Source: Nitrospirota bacterium (GTDB lineage Bacteria > Nitrospirota > Thermodesulfovibrionia > SZUA-242). From it: a DNA stretch of 44,526 nt. The stretch lies in contig QJVM01000254.1 in the NCBI GenBank assembly GCA_003235715.1, forward strand, positions 1 through 44,526, in the 5' to 3' direction. Shown one piece after another: positions 1 through 8,572 of the stretch (positions are counted from its first letter, which is position 1; each line of letters begins with the position of its first letter). The notes under the pieces were generated by a model. That model saw nothing but the letters and a program-made list of their open reading frames with translations. It was not told where the DNA came from and did not search any database. Both the position numbers and the translations under genes were made by a program.

Positions 1-167
1 GTACTTGGAACAAGTTGGGGCAGAACCCTTCCGGCGCCCGTTCCGCCAACTCCCTGCCGATGGGTGAGTATCTCGCGCGGGGCCCAGCTCATTCCTGCAC
101 CCGTGCTGGAAAGGTTGTTGACGTGACTGTAACCCTTTGCAACATCCCGAATTTTATGGATTTCCTG

Positions 168-176
168 TGTTATAAT
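168..176 (+). promoter_or_regulatory. Extended -10 promoter of galU
   Basis: TGT followed by a perfect TATAAT (171-176) forms an extended -10 element. No good -35 box lies 16-18 bases upstream, which is tolerable for TGn-type promoters. Counting seven bases from the end of the -10 puts the transcription start at 183-184, on the ATG at 184. There is no purine-rich ribosome binding site in front of 175 or 184. The transcript is therefore probably leaderless; this is inferred from spacing only. Confidence 0.6.
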
Positions 177-183
177 GCCCACT

Positions 184-1065
184 ATGCCAATAGCTAAAAA
201 GGTGACCAAGGCGGTGTTTCCTGCTGCAGGTTTGGGGACGCGGTTTCTTCCGGCCACGAAGGCCTCACCCAAGGAAATGCTGCCGATCGTGGACAAACCC
301 CAGATCGAATACGCCGTAGACGAGGCGTTGGCCTGTGGTATCACGGAGTACGTCATCATTACCGGAAAGAACAAACGAGCCATCGAGGATCATTTTGACT
401 TTGTCTACGAACTGGACGACAACCTGAGCAGAAAAGGCAAGGACCAGGTTCTGGCCTCAATTAACCGGTTCAGCGCCTATAATTTTGCCTACATCAGGCA
501 GGGCAGGCCTCTCGGGCTCGGACATGCGGTCCTTTGCGCTAAGCCCTTTGTCAAGGATGAACCTTTTGCCGTTATCTTGAGTGATGACGTGATTCATCCG
601 GATGACGAACTGATGAAACCCATGATAGAGATTTATGAAAAGCGGCAGGCGCCTGTTCTGGCTCTCATGGAGGTCCCCCAGGAAGATGTAAGCAAGTACG
701 GAATCGCGAGTGCCGAGCCTGAAGGCGACGGCCTTTTCAGAATTACCAATCTCATCGAAAAACCGAGCCCCAAAGATGCGCCGTCCAATCTGGCCGTCAT
801 CGGGCGCTATGTGCTGACCCCGGACATATTCGAACACCTGGAAGGGCTTCAGCCTGGCGCAGGTGGCGAAATTCAGCTCACGGACGGGATACGAAGCCTT
901 CTGGCTCGACGGCCCGTTTACGGATGTCTGTTCCGCGGGCACCGATACGACGCAGGAGACAAACTTGGCTTTCTTAAAGCCACCACGGAACTTGCCCTGC
1001 GCGATCCGTCTCTTCGGGACGCGTACCGGGAGTATCTCATAGGACTTAGTTCAAGGTTGAAATGA
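184..1065 (+). CDS. galU: UTP--glucose-1-phosphate uridylyltransferase
   Basis: GalU makes UDP-glucose from UTP and glucose-1-phosphate in the cytoplasm, feeding cell-surface polysaccharide and glycolipid synthesis. The 293-residue product has the usual family length. The N-terminal nucleotide-binding signature AAGLGTRFLPATKASPKEML lies at residues 14-33, and the family motifs LIEKP and GAGGEIQLTDG follow further on. I chose the ATG at 184 because family members begin only a few residues before the signature and the promoter at 168-176 would start transcription at this codon. A second ATG at 175 lies inside the -10 box and would add three residues. The stop codon overlaps the hsp20 start (ATGA), so the two genes are probably translationally coupled. 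Confidence 0.96.
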   Translation: MPIAKKVTKAVFPAAGLGTRFLPATKASPKEMLPIVDKPQIEYAVDEALACGITEYVIITGKNKRAIEDHFDFVYELDDNLSRKGKDQVLASINRFSAYNFAYIRQGRPLGLGHAVLCAKPFVKDEPFAVILSDDVIHPDDELMKPMIEIYEKRQAPVLALMEVPQEDVSKYGIASAEPEGDGLFRITNLIEKPSPKDAPSNLAVIGRYVLTPDIFEHLEGLQPGAGGEIQLTDGIRSLLARRPVYGCLFRGHRYDAGDKLGFLKATTELALRDPSLRDAYREYLIGLSSRLK

Positions 1066-1445
1066 GTCGTATGAAACTGGACATGCTTGGAATCAAGGCT
1101 GAAGCCAGGGAGGCGGAGGATTATCCGCTTCTCGATCTTCTGGAAACACCGGACCAGGTGGTCATTGAGGCCGACTTGCCCGGAGTCAAACTGGAGGATA
1201 TTTCCCTTTCCTATCTTGACGGTGCGCTGATTATTGAAGGCCGCAAGCGGGAAGATACGGAGAAAGGGAACGTCCGGTATCTCTGCATGGAACGCACGTT
1301 CAGCCGGTTCAAGCGAACGTTACAAATTCCCGTCCCCGTGAATGCGGCGAGCGTCAAAGCGCGTTATAAGAACGGGGTTCTGACCGTGACCTTTGGAAAG
1401 GTCATGGAAAAGCGGGGCCGCCCCATCCGTATCCCTGTTGAATAG
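1062..1445 (+). CDS. Hsp20/alpha-crystallin family small heat shock protein
   Basis: A 127-residue small heat shock protein, an ATP-independent holdase chaperone that forms oligomers in the cytoplasm. The alpha-crystallin domain covers roughly residues 28-118: VVIEADLPGVKLEDI is the first strand pair and YKNGVLTVTFGK is the conserved G-x-L strand near the end. A C-terminal IxI-type motif (IRI) follows, used for docking in oligomers. Its ATG overlaps the galU stop. Lon protease follows 79 bases later, so a holdase and a protein-quality-control protease are in one transcription unit. A dedicated heat-shock promoter inside galU was not evident. Confidence 0.93.
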   Translation: MSRMKLDMLGIKAEAREAEDYPLLDLLETPDQVVIEADLPGVKLEDISLSYLDGALIIEGRKREDTEKGNVRYLCMERTFSRFKRTLQIPVPVNAASVKARYKNGVLTVTFGKVMEKRGRPIRIPVE

Positions 1446-1524
1446 CCCGCTTCCAGCCGGGGCGTGAACGGACGAAGGGACAGGGAATGACCAAATCAGG
1501 TATTACCTCACAGGGAGCGAAACC

Positions 1525-4071
1525 ATGGAGGATTTGAAGGACAAAAACACCAGCGGGAAGGATGAACCCGAAACAGATTCGCCGGACGATCGAAAGCCGG
1601 AGGAGAGCGTCGAAGTGACCACAACCCCTTCCGATAAATCAGACGCTACCCAGGACAAGCCGGAGGAAGACGGGCAGCCCTCCATTCCAGGAGTTCTTCC
1701 GGTCCTGCCCGTACGGGACATCGTGATCTTTCCCAATATGATTCTCCCGTTGTTTGTCGGCCGGGATCTTTCAATCAAGGCCATCGACCATGCCCTTTCA
1801 GTCAACCGGATGATCCTTCTCGTCGCCCAGAAGGATTTGAATACCGAGAACCCCAAACCCGAAGATCTGTTTAAGATGGGGACCGTAGGGATGATCATCC
1901 GCATGCTGAAGCTTCCTGACGGGCGTATCAAGATTCTTGTGCAGGGGCTCACGCGGGCGCGGATTCTCCGCTACGCGCAGACCGAACCCTTCTTCTCCAC
2001 AGAAATTGAACAAGTCAATGACCCACCCCATCTCAAGGTAGGGATCCAGGAAGAAGCTCTGATGCGCACGGTAAAACAGCAGCTGGAAAAGGTTGTTCAG
2101 CTCGGCAAGCCGGTGGTTCCGGACATCATGGCGGTTCTCGAAAACCTTGAAGAACCGGGCCGTGTGGCCGACCTGGTCGCTTCCAATCTGGGCCTCAAGG
2201 TTGAACAGGCCCAGGAAATCCTTGAAGTTACGGATCCTATCACCCGCTTGAAGAAGGTCAACGATGTGCTTGGCCGGGAGATAGAACTGCTCCAGGTACA
2301 GCAGAAGATTCAGTCCGATGCTCGGGGCGAAATTGACCGTTCACAAAGGGACTACTACCTCCGAGAACAGCTCAAGGCCATCCAAAAGGAGCTGGGAGAG
2401 ACGGATGAACGGGCCGAGGAAATCCAAGAACTCAAAGACAAAATAAAGGCGGCCCAGATGCCTGAGGTCGTCTTAAAGGAGGCCGAAAAACAGGTCCGCC
2501 GTCTCGAGAAGATGCATCCGGACAGTGCCGAAGCCGGGACCATCCGAACGTATATTGACTGGCTTGCGGAGGTGCCTTGGGCAAAATCCACAGAGGATCA
2601 TCTGGATATTCGCAAGGCCAAGAAGGTGTTGGACGAGGACCATTATGACCTCGAAAAGGTAAAGGAGCGTCTTCTGGAATACCTGGCGGTCCGCAAACTG
2701 AATGCCACCATGAAAGGGCCCATTCTCTGTTTTGTCGGCCCCCCCGGAGTGGGCAAGACGTCGCTCGGCAAATCGATTGCCCGTGCTCTGGGCCGGGAGT
2801 TTGTGAGGATGTCCGTGGGGGGGACGCGGGACGAGGCCGAGATCAGAGGCCACCGGAGAACGTATGTGGGCGCCCTGCCGGGCCGGATCATGCAGGGTCT
2901 GAAGAACGCCGGGACCAATAACCCGGTCTTCATGATCGACGAGGTCGACAAGCTGGGAAGCGATTTCCGGGGAGATCCGTCGTCAGCCCTGCTCGAAGTT
3001 CTGGACCCTGAGCAGAATTCGGGGTTCGTGGATCATTATCTGGCGGTGCCCTTTGACCTGAGCAGGGTTATGTTTATCACGACGGCCAACCAGCTGGATC
3101 CGATTCCCCCGCCGCTCCGAGACCGAATGGAGGTCATTTACCTGTCCGGATATGCCACAGAGGAAAAGGTGGGTATCGCGAGAAATTACCTTATTCCAAA
3201 GCAGATGAAGGAGCACGGGATCAGCGAGAAACAGATCCAGATCGAGGAGAAAGGGCTTCTGGCCACCATTGAACAATATACGCGTGAGGCCGGGGTGCGA
3301 AACCTGGACCGGGAAATTGCCAACCTCTGCCGGAAGGTGGCCCGAAAGATTGCCGAAGGAAAGAACCGCCTTTACCGGATAAACGGGAAGAATATCCATA
3401 CCCTTCTGGGCTCTCCAAAGTATCTTCCCGAGGAGGGACGAAAGAAGAGCGAGGTCGGGGTTGCGGTGGGGCTTGCATGGACCGAGACGGGTGGCGATAC
3501 GCTTTATATCGAGGCCACGACCATGAAAGGGAAGGGATTGCTTTCTCTCACGGGTCATTTGGGCGATGTTATGAAGGAATCTGCCCAGGCGGCCCTGACG
3601 TGCATCCGGTCCCGCGCAGGGCGTATTGGTATCCGAGAGGAATCCTTTGGGGAGCAGGATATCCACGTGCATGTTCCGGCCGGAGCCATTCCCAAAGATG
3701 GCCCTTCGGCGGGAATTACCATGGCCACGGCCCTGGCCTCTGTGCTTACCGGAAAACCGGTCCGGAAAGATGTGGCGATGACGGGTGAAGTCACCTTGAG
3801 GGGCCGCGTTCTTCCTATCGGCGGACTCAAGGAAAAGACGTTGGCCGCCCGGCGGGCGGGTTTGACCACGGTGATCCTGCCCAAGCTCAACCGGAAGGAT
3901 ATTGACGAGATTCCAGAACACCTCCGCAAGGACATGAATTTTGCTTTCGTGGAAAATATGGACGAAGTACTGGCGATAGCCTTGGAAGGTCAGAAGAGTA
4001 CGAGCTCATCGAGAGCCCCCAAGGCCCCTGCCCGGAAGGCCTCTTCCTCCAAAGGCTCCCGGAAGAAATGA
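1525..4071 (+). CDS. lon: ATP-dependent protease La (Lon)
   Basis: An 848-residue cytoplasmic AAA+ protease that degrades misfolded and regulatory proteins. The order is an acidic N-terminal extension (about residues 1-50, rich in D, E, S and P), the LON substrate-binding domain starting at PVLPVRDIVIFP, a coiled-coil middle, the AAA+ module with Walker A GPPGVGKT at 405-412 and Walker B FMIDEVDK, and the protease domain. The catalytic dyad is Ser728 in DGPSAG and Lys771 in GGLKEK, 43 residues apart as in E. coli Lon. The ATG is preceded by AGGGAG with a 7-base gap. The tail is basic and Ser/Ala-rich. The stop overlaps the thiL start (ATGA). Confidence 0.98.
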   Translation: MEDLKDKNTSGKDEPETDSPDDRKPEESVEVTTTPSDKSDATQDKPEEDGQPSIPGVLPVLPVRDIVIFPNMILPLFVGRDLSIKAIDHALSVNRMILLVAQKDLNTENPKPEDLFKMGTVGMIIRMLKLPDGRIKILVQGLTRARILRYAQTEPFFSTEIEQVNDPPHLKVGIQEEALMRTVKQQLEKVVQLGKPVVPDIMAVLENLEEPGRVADLVASNLGLKVEQAQEILEVTDPITRLKKVNDVLGREIELLQVQQKIQSDARGEIDRSQRDYYLREQLKAIQKELGETDERAEEIQELKDKIKAAQMPEVVLKEAEKQVRRLEKMHPDSAEAGTIRTYIDWLAEVPWAKSTEDHLDIRKAKKVLDEDHYDLEKVKERLLEYLAVRKLNATMKGPILCFVGPPGVGKTSLGKSIARALGREFVRMSVGGTRDEAEIRGHRRTYVGALPGRIMQGLKNAGTNNPVFMIDEVDKLGSDFRGDPSSALLEVLDPEQNSGFVDHYLAVPFDLSRVMFITTANQLDPIPPPLRDRMEVIYLSGYATEEKVGIARNYLIPKQMKEHGISEKQIQIEEKGLLATIEQYTREAGVRNLDREIANLCRKVARKIAEGKNRLYRINGKNIHTLLGSPKYLPEEGRKKSEVGVAVGLAWTETGGDTLYIEATTMKGKGLLSLTGHLGDVMKESAQAALTCIRSRAGRIGIREESFGEQDIHVHVPAGAIPKDGPSAGITMATALASVLTGKPVRKDVAMTGEVTLRGRVLPIGGLKEKTLAARRAGLTTVILPKLNRKDIDEIPEHLRKDMNFAFVENMDEVLAIALEGQKSTSSSRAPKAPARKASSSKGSRKK

Positions 4072-5087
4072 AACTGACCGGTGTCGGCGAGGCCTCAATC
4101 ATAGGCCTTTTCCGGCACGCCTCCGAAGGCGGTACGGGCGATCTGCTCATGGGCATTGGTGACGATGCCGCCGTTTTCGCCGGAAAGAAGGGCCATTTCT
4201 GGCTGGCCAGCACGGACCTCCTCCTCGAGAATATACACTTTGATCCAAGAACGATCACGCCGTATCAACTTGGATTTAAAAGCGTGGCCGTAAATGTAAG
4301 CGACATACGCGCCATGAACGGCCACGCCCGTTACCTCCTTGTGTCGGTGGCCTTTCCGGAACATCTTGATTTTACCCATGCGGAGGAATTTGCGGAGGGT
4401 GTCCGCAAGGCGGAACAGCGCTTCGGGGTTACCGTTGTGGGTGGTGACACCTGCCGATCTCCATCGGTGACCTTCATATCGGTGACGGTCATCGGAGATA
4501 CCGTATCACCGGTTTACCGGTCGGGGGCCCGACCCGGCGATGCTCTTTACGTGACGGGAACACTTGGCGCTTCTGCAGCCGGTCTTGAAATCCTTAGACG
4601 CCTGAAAGCGCAGGTTGCCCTCGAGCCATCCTCTGCGAAAGACCTGCCCGCCCGTCTGGGACTGAAGGCTAGCGGGACCCCTTTCTTGAACGTGGTTCGT
4701 CGCCACCTTATGCCCCACCCCGTCATGGCTGATGTCGGCTCCGGGATATCGGCCATGATCGACGTCAGTGACGGGTTGCTCATGGACCTCGACCGATTGT
4801 GTACGGCCAGTGGGACGGGCGTTCGCTTGAATGCGGATGATATCCCTATTTCGGGAGATACCCGAATCGTTTCCTCGGAACTGGGGTTGAGTCCCACGGA
4901 TTTGGCGTTTCAGGGCGGAGAAGACTACGAATTGCTTTTCACCGCTCCTCAGGAGGCGTTGATCCACGGCGCCACCCGCATCGGCGAAATTATTCCCGAA
5001 GGCCGGGAGATGATTCGCCAAAACAGGAGCGTGGTCTGGCCGAAGGTCACCGGCTTTGATCACTTTGCCTCCGGTGGAAATGACTGA
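4068..5087 (+). CDS. thiL: Thiamine-monophosphate kinase
   Basis: ThiL phosphorylates thiamine monophosphate to thiamine diphosphate, the last step of cofactor biosynthesis, and belongs to the PurM/AIR synthase-like ATP-binding superfamily. The 339-residue product has the expected landmarks: GIGDDAAVF (acidic pair D32-D33), STDLLLENIHF, a VNVSDIRAMNG segment, VVGGDTCRS, IDVSDGLLMDL and QGGEDYELLFT. These are the metal and nucleotide ligands of the family. Its ATG lies in the lon stop (ATGA). No TPP riboswitch is seen upstream, consistent with its place inside a housekeeping operon and not in a thiamine regulon. Confidence 0.95.
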   Translation: MKLTGVGEASIIGLFRHASEGGTGDLLMGIGDDAAVFAGKKGHFWLASTDLLLENIHFDPRTITPYQLGFKSVAVNVSDIRAMNGHARYLLVSVAFPEHLDFTHAEEFAEGVRKAEQRFGVTVVGGDTCRSPSVTFISVTVIGDTVSPVYRSGARPGDALYVTGTLGASAAGLEILRRLKAQVALEPSSAKDLPARLGLKASGTPFLNVVRRHLMPHPVMADVGSGISAMIDVSDGLLMDLDRLCTASGTGVRLNADDIPISGDTRIVSSELGLSPTDLAFQGGEDYELLFTAPQEALIHGATRIGEIIPEGREMIRQNRSVVWPKVTGFDHFASGGND

Positions 5088-5105
5088 GCGGCCATAAGCC
5101 TGGCT

Positions 5106-5552
5106 ATGAGTGCTGGAAAAAGAGGCAGACTTCGCGAAGCATTCAGGCAGATCCTGACGGTGGAGGACACCCCGCACCGGATAGGGGTTGCGTTTGGTCT
5201 GGGCCTCTTCATCGCCATGTCAGCCCTTCTTGGACTGCACACGGTTCTGGGCCTGGTGGTGCCCCAGGTGCTTCGCCTGAGCAAACGCGTTTGCCTGGCG
5301 GGCGTTTGGGTAAACAATCCCTGGACGATCGTGCCGCTTTATTCCTTCTGTCTCTGGGTCGGTCTCCTTCTCACCGGGACCTCACTGAATGTGCCGGAGA
5401 TCGACTGGGCTCACCTTTCTTTCCGTGTTCTGGTTAAGGACCTGGCCCATCTCATTCTGCCATTTATCCTCGGAACCACGGTGGTGGGTTTGGTTTCAGG
5501 CGTGGCGGGCTATTTTGTGGTCCGGAACGCGGTCATCAAGTATCGCTCATGA
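5106..5552 (+). CDS. DUF2062 family membrane protein
   Basis: A 148-residue inner-membrane protein that fits the DUF2062 family. A basic N-terminal segment is followed by about three hydrophobic helices: FGLGLFIAMSALLGLHTVLGL, IVPLYSFCLWVGLLL, and a C-terminal helix containing ILGTTVVGLVSGVAG. The motif WVNNPWTIVPLY matches the conserved N-P-x-T-x-x-P-x-Y core of the family. The molecular function of DUF2062 is unknown. The gene sits 18 bases after thiL, and its stop overlaps the rimO start by four bases, so it is co-translated with its neighbours. Nothing in the context gives a specific role. Confidence 0.82.
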   Translation: MSAGKRGRLREAFRQILTVEDTPHRIGVAFGLGLFIAMSALLGLHTVLGLVVPQVLRLSKRVCLAGVWVNNPWTIVPLYSFCLWVGLLLTGTSLNVPEIDWAHLSFRVLVKDLAHLILPFILGTTVVGLVSGVAGYFVVRNAVIKYRS

Positions 5553-6838
5553 AATATGCCCTTATCACCCTAGGCTGTCCCAAGAATCAGGTGGATTCGG
5601 AGAATCTTGTCCGTGATATCCGTGCCTGCGGTCACCAACCCGCGGACCCCAAGGATGCGGACGTCATCCTTCTGAATACCTGTTCATTCATCGAGGAGGC
5701 GAAGAAGGAATCCATTGATGCCATCCTCCGGGCTGTTTCATCAGGCAAGCGGGTTCTGGTTACGGGATGCCTGGCCGAACGGTATCGTGCGGAACTCCGA
5801 AATGAGATCCCTGAGGTGGAGGCCTATTTTGGCCTGAACGAAACCGACAGACTCCTCGAACGGCTTGGACGCGAAGGTTCGGGAACGCCCGCGGCAGGTC
5901 CGAGACCTCTTCTCAATGCGCCTCATTATGCTTACCTCAAGATTGCAGAAGGATGTGACAACCGGTGCACCTACTGTGTCATCCCGGATATCCGCGGGCC
6001 TTATCGAAGCGTACCCGCTGCCATGATTCTTGAGGAAGCACGACATCTCGTCGAGCAGGGCGTAAAAGAGCTTATCGTTGTGGCTCAGGACACGACTGCC
6101 TATGGGAAGGACCTCCCCCCGCCCGCAAGCCTGGAATCCCTGCTCCGCCAGCTTTCTGAACTTGACGTGCCATGGATCCGGCTCATGTATACCTACCCGA
6201 ATGCGCTTACCGACGGAATGCTGGATTTGATCCGGGGAAGTGGCAATATCTGTCACTATCTCGATATTCCGTTTCAGCATTCCGAGGCTTCTGTGCTCCG
6301 ACGCATGGGGCGACCGGACCAGGAGGACCCGCGCCGCGTCGTGGAACGCCTTCGGAAAAGGATTCCGGACCTGGCCCTCCGGACCTCCTTGATCGTCGGG
6401 TTTCCTGGGGAAACCCAGGCGGAGTACCTGGCCCTTCTGCGGTTTGTGGAAGAAACTGCTTTTGAGCGGCTGGGCGCGTTTGAGTATTCCCGGGAGGAAG
6501 ACACCCCTGCCGCCCGTATGAAGAGGCAGGTGCCGCGCGCGGAGCGGCGTCGGCGTCGTGATGAACTAATGGGTCTACAGGCCCGGGTCTCCCACCGCCG
6601 GAACCTGGCCCTGATCGGCAGCCGGGTTCACGTTCTTGTGGATGAGACCGAGACGGGTGTTTCAGTGGGCCGGACCTATGCCGATGCTCCAGAAATAGAC
6701 GGCAATGTCATCATCAAAGCCACGGTCAGGCCCGGCACCTTTGTCCGGGTTCGGGTCACAGAGGCCCAGGACTATGACGTGGCCGGCGTTCCAGAGGGGG
6801 AGGCAAAAGAGAATCCGGAAAGAGGCAGAAATCGATGA
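5549..6838 (+). CDS. rimO: Ribosomal protein S12 methylthiotransferase RimO
   Basis: RimO is a radical-SAM enzyme that methylthiolates an aspartate of ribosomal protein S12. The N-terminal UPF0004 domain carries the auxiliary cluster ligands Cys10 (LGCPKNQVDSE), Cys45 (NTCSFIEEA) and Cys74 (TGCLAERY). The radical-SAM cluster motif CDNRCTYC is at Cys136, Cys140 and Cys143. A TRAM RNA-binding domain is at the C-terminus. CPKNQVDSEN and NTCSFIEEAKKES distinguish RimO from the tRNA enzyme MiaB. At 429 residues it is slightly short but complete. Its start lies in the DUF2062 stop and its stop overlaps the next gene (ATGA both times). Confidence 0.96.
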   Translation: MKYALITLGCPKNQVDSENLVRDIRACGHQPADPKDADVILLNTCSFIEEAKKESIDAILRAVSSGKRVLVTGCLAERYRAELRNEIPEVEAYFGLNETDRLLERLGREGSGTPAAGPRPLLNAPHYAYLKIAEGCDNRCTYCVIPDIRGPYRSVPAAMILEEARHLVEQGVKELIVVAQDTTAYGKDLPPPASLESLLRQLSELDVPWIRLMYTYPNALTDGMLDLIRGSGNICHYLDIPFQHSEASVLRRMGRPDQEDPRRVVERLRKRIPDLALRTSLIVGFPGETQAEYLALLRFVEETAFERLGAFEYSREEDTPAARMKRQVPRAERRRRRDELMGLQARVSHRRNLALIGSRVHVLVDETETGVSVGRTYADAPEIDGNVIIKATVRPGTFVRVRVTEAQDYDVAGVPEGEAKENPERGRNR

Positions 6839-7683
6839 AGGGCCACCGACCGACCTTTCTTCAGATGGTGCTGTTTCTAACCACCTGCTTCACCACCCTG
6901 GCCGCCGGCGCCATGATGGAGGGCGTGATCCCGTGGGAGACGCCGGGTCGGCTGCTGGAGGGTCTTCCCTTTGCGGGCTCCCTGATGACCATCCTGCTGA
7001 CCCATGAGATGGGGCATTACATTATGTCCCGGCGTCACGGGACTCCGGCCTCGCTGCCCTATTTCATTCCGGCCCCATCCTTAATTGGAACCTTTGGGGC
7101 AGTGATCAAGATGCAGTCCCGCATTCTAGACCGTCGGGCCCTCCTGGATATCGGGGCCTCTGGTCCTCTGGCCGGATTTATCGTATCTGTTGTGGCTTCT
7201 GGTGTGGGACTTGCCCAATCCGAAGTGGTTTCGCTTGAGAATGCAGCCCCGGCCGGGACGATACAGCTTGGGGATTCCCTGATCTTCAAACTGCTTTCAT
7301 ACGCGGTGCTGGGCGTGGACTCGTCGGAGAGCACCGTGCTTCTTCACCCCGTGGCCTTTGCCGGATGGATCGGGCTTCTGGTCACCGCGCTGAACCTCAT
7401 CCCGGTAGGCCAGCTGGACGGCGGTCATATCTGCTATGCGCTCTTCGGGGAGGAAAAACACGGAACCATATCGAATGTGACCATCCCTGTGCTGGTTGGT
7501 CTGGGGGTTCTCTTCTGGCCCGGTTGGCTGGTATGGGGGCTTCTTCTTATTCTCCTTGGCAGGAAACATCCTCCGGTCATTCTGCCCTTTATCACCCTGG
7601 ACCCCCCGCGCAGAAAAATCGGATGGATTTCGCTGGCTGTGTTTGTCCTGACGTTCATCCCGGTCCCGTTCAGTGGCTTCTAA
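6835..7683 (+). CDS. Site-2-protease-like M50 membrane metalloprotease
   Basis: A 282-residue polytopic membrane protein of the M50 family. The zinc-binding helix THEMGHY gives H57-E58-x-x-H61, and the third ligand lies in IPVGQLDGGH (D195-G196). Several hydrophobic helices surround these motifs, and the C-terminus is again hydrophobic. No PDZ domain is visible, so it is not RseP-like; it resembles the compact site-2 proteases and plant EGY-type peptidases. Substrates cannot be predicted. Its start overlaps the rimO stop by four bases. The lipoprotein gene 30 bases downstream is a possible functional partner, but that is inference from position only. Confidence 0.9.
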   Translation: MKGHRPTFLQMVLFLTTCFTTLAAGAMMEGVIPWETPGRLLEGLPFAGSLMTILLTHEMGHYIMSRRHGTPASLPYFIPAPSLIGTFGAVIKMQSRILDRRALLDIGASGPLAGFIVSVVASGVGLAQSEVVSLENAAPAGTIQLGDSLIFKLLSYAVLGVDSSESTVLLHPVAFAGWIGLLVTALNLIPVGQLDGGHICYALFGEEKHGTISNVTIPVLVGLGVLFWPGWLVWGLLLILLGRKHPPVILPFITLDPPRRKIGWISLAVFVLTFIPVPFSGF

Positions 7684-7713
7684 GGGTGCCGAACTCCAGA
7701 ATAGGTAGATGCG

Positions 7714-8508
7714 ATGAAATACCCTGCTCCTCCGAGTCCCTCCTTCCGCCGCTGCGTCGTATGCACGCTGGCTCTTGTTCTTGCCGTGTTTCAGGCCGGC
7801 TGTGCCGGCTGGCCAACTCCCCAAACACGCGTGGCCCGTTTTGATGCCTCCCATGGAGAAATCTTCTCGGTCTTCGGGGCCAGTCCGCTGGACTATACGG
7901 AATTCGGGCGCATGATGAACGAGGCCGGTTTTAAGGTTATTGAGGAAGGGGAGTCCCTGTCTCCGTCATCGCTGGCCTCTGTCAGGCTTCTCGTGATTGC
8001 AGGGCCGACCCGCCCCCTGGAGGAGGCCGAGGTGAAGGCCGTGAATCAGTTCGTCCTTGACGGAGGCCGCCTTCTTGTTCTTCTTCATATTGCGCCTCCT
8101 GTAGCGCGCCTTACCGAGTCCTTCAATATATTCGTGTCGAACTTCGTAATATCGGAAAAGGACAACAGCATCGCAGGCCAATCTCAGGATTTTTACGTCA
8201 TGCGATTTGCAGAACATGCGCTGGCGGACGGATTGTCGCGGATGGCGGTCTATGGCACCTGGGGGCTACTTGCTGAAGACCCGGCCAAGGTTATTGCGGA
8301 AACATCGGCAGACGCGTGGGTCGATTTAGACCGGGACGGGAAGGTCGGCGCGGAGGAACCCCGTCAGGCCTTCGGCATCATCGCCACGGCCCAGCCGGGC
8401 CAGGGCCGTGTGGTCGTGGTGGCCGACGATGCCCCCTTTGCAACCCGATTCCTTGCCGAGGCAGACAACCGAGTCCTGGCGAAAAATATTCTCCAATGGC
8501 TGAAATAA
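7714..8508 (+). CDS. DUF4350-like (GATase-fold) lipoprotein
   Basis: A 264-residue exported protein. The N-terminus is a signal peptide with basic residues at 12-13, a hydrophobic core, and a lipobox-like FQAGC placing the lipidated cysteine at residue 30; the -3 residue is atypical. The body resembles the DUF4350/GATase1-like fold, with alternating hydrophobic strands such as SVRLLVIAGPT, GGRLLVLLHI and GRVVVVADDAPF. DLDRDGKVGAEE near residue 205 looks like a calcium-binding EF-hand or dockerin-type loop. The start has AGGTAG upstream. It is the last gene of the galU-lon operon. Function unknown; DUF4350 proteins are usually linked to the envelope. Confidence 0.7.
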   Translation: MKYPAPPSPSFRRCVVCTLALVLAVFQAGCAGWPTPQTRVARFDASHGEIFSVFGASPLDYTEFGRMMNEAGFKVIEEGESLSPSSLASVRLLVIAGPTRPLEEAEVKAVNQFVLDGGRLLVLLHIAPPVARLTESFNIFVSNFVISEKDNSIAGQSQDFYVMRFAEHALADGLSRMAVYGTWGLLAEDPAKVIAETSADAWVDLDRDGKVGAEEPRQAFGIIATAQPGQGRVVVVADDAPFATRFLAEADNRVLAKNILQWLK

Positions 8509-8510
8509 AT

Positions 8511-8572
8511 GGGCCTGTCTTCGGCTTGTTGTCTACAACCGGACTCTTGGCAGAAGGCCCGCCTCATTTTTT
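8511..8572 (+). terminator. Hairpin plus T-tract between convergent genes
   Basis: GGGCCT (8511-8516) can pair with AGGCCC (8555-8560), extended by TCT/AGA around a bulged G. TTTTTT follows at 8567-8572. It lies between the ends of the lipoprotein gene (+) and the TauE-like gene (-). The loop is long and six bases separate the stem from the T-tract, so this is a weak intrinsic terminator candidate for the plus-strand operon. Confidence 0.4.

Noticed and set aside
15-197. Plus-strand 60-residue frame over the galU promoter
   Set aside because: It overlaps the galU start and promoter, has no ribosome site and no protein-like features. Another frame open from base 1 to a stop at 124-126 could be the tail of an upstream gene, but 41 residues are too few to judge.
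2983-3921. Long minus-strand frame (312 codons) opposite lon
   Set aside because: It is a shadow of the lon coding sequence, as expected in GC-rich genes; the same holds for the long frames opposite rng, ribBA, lepA and mreB.
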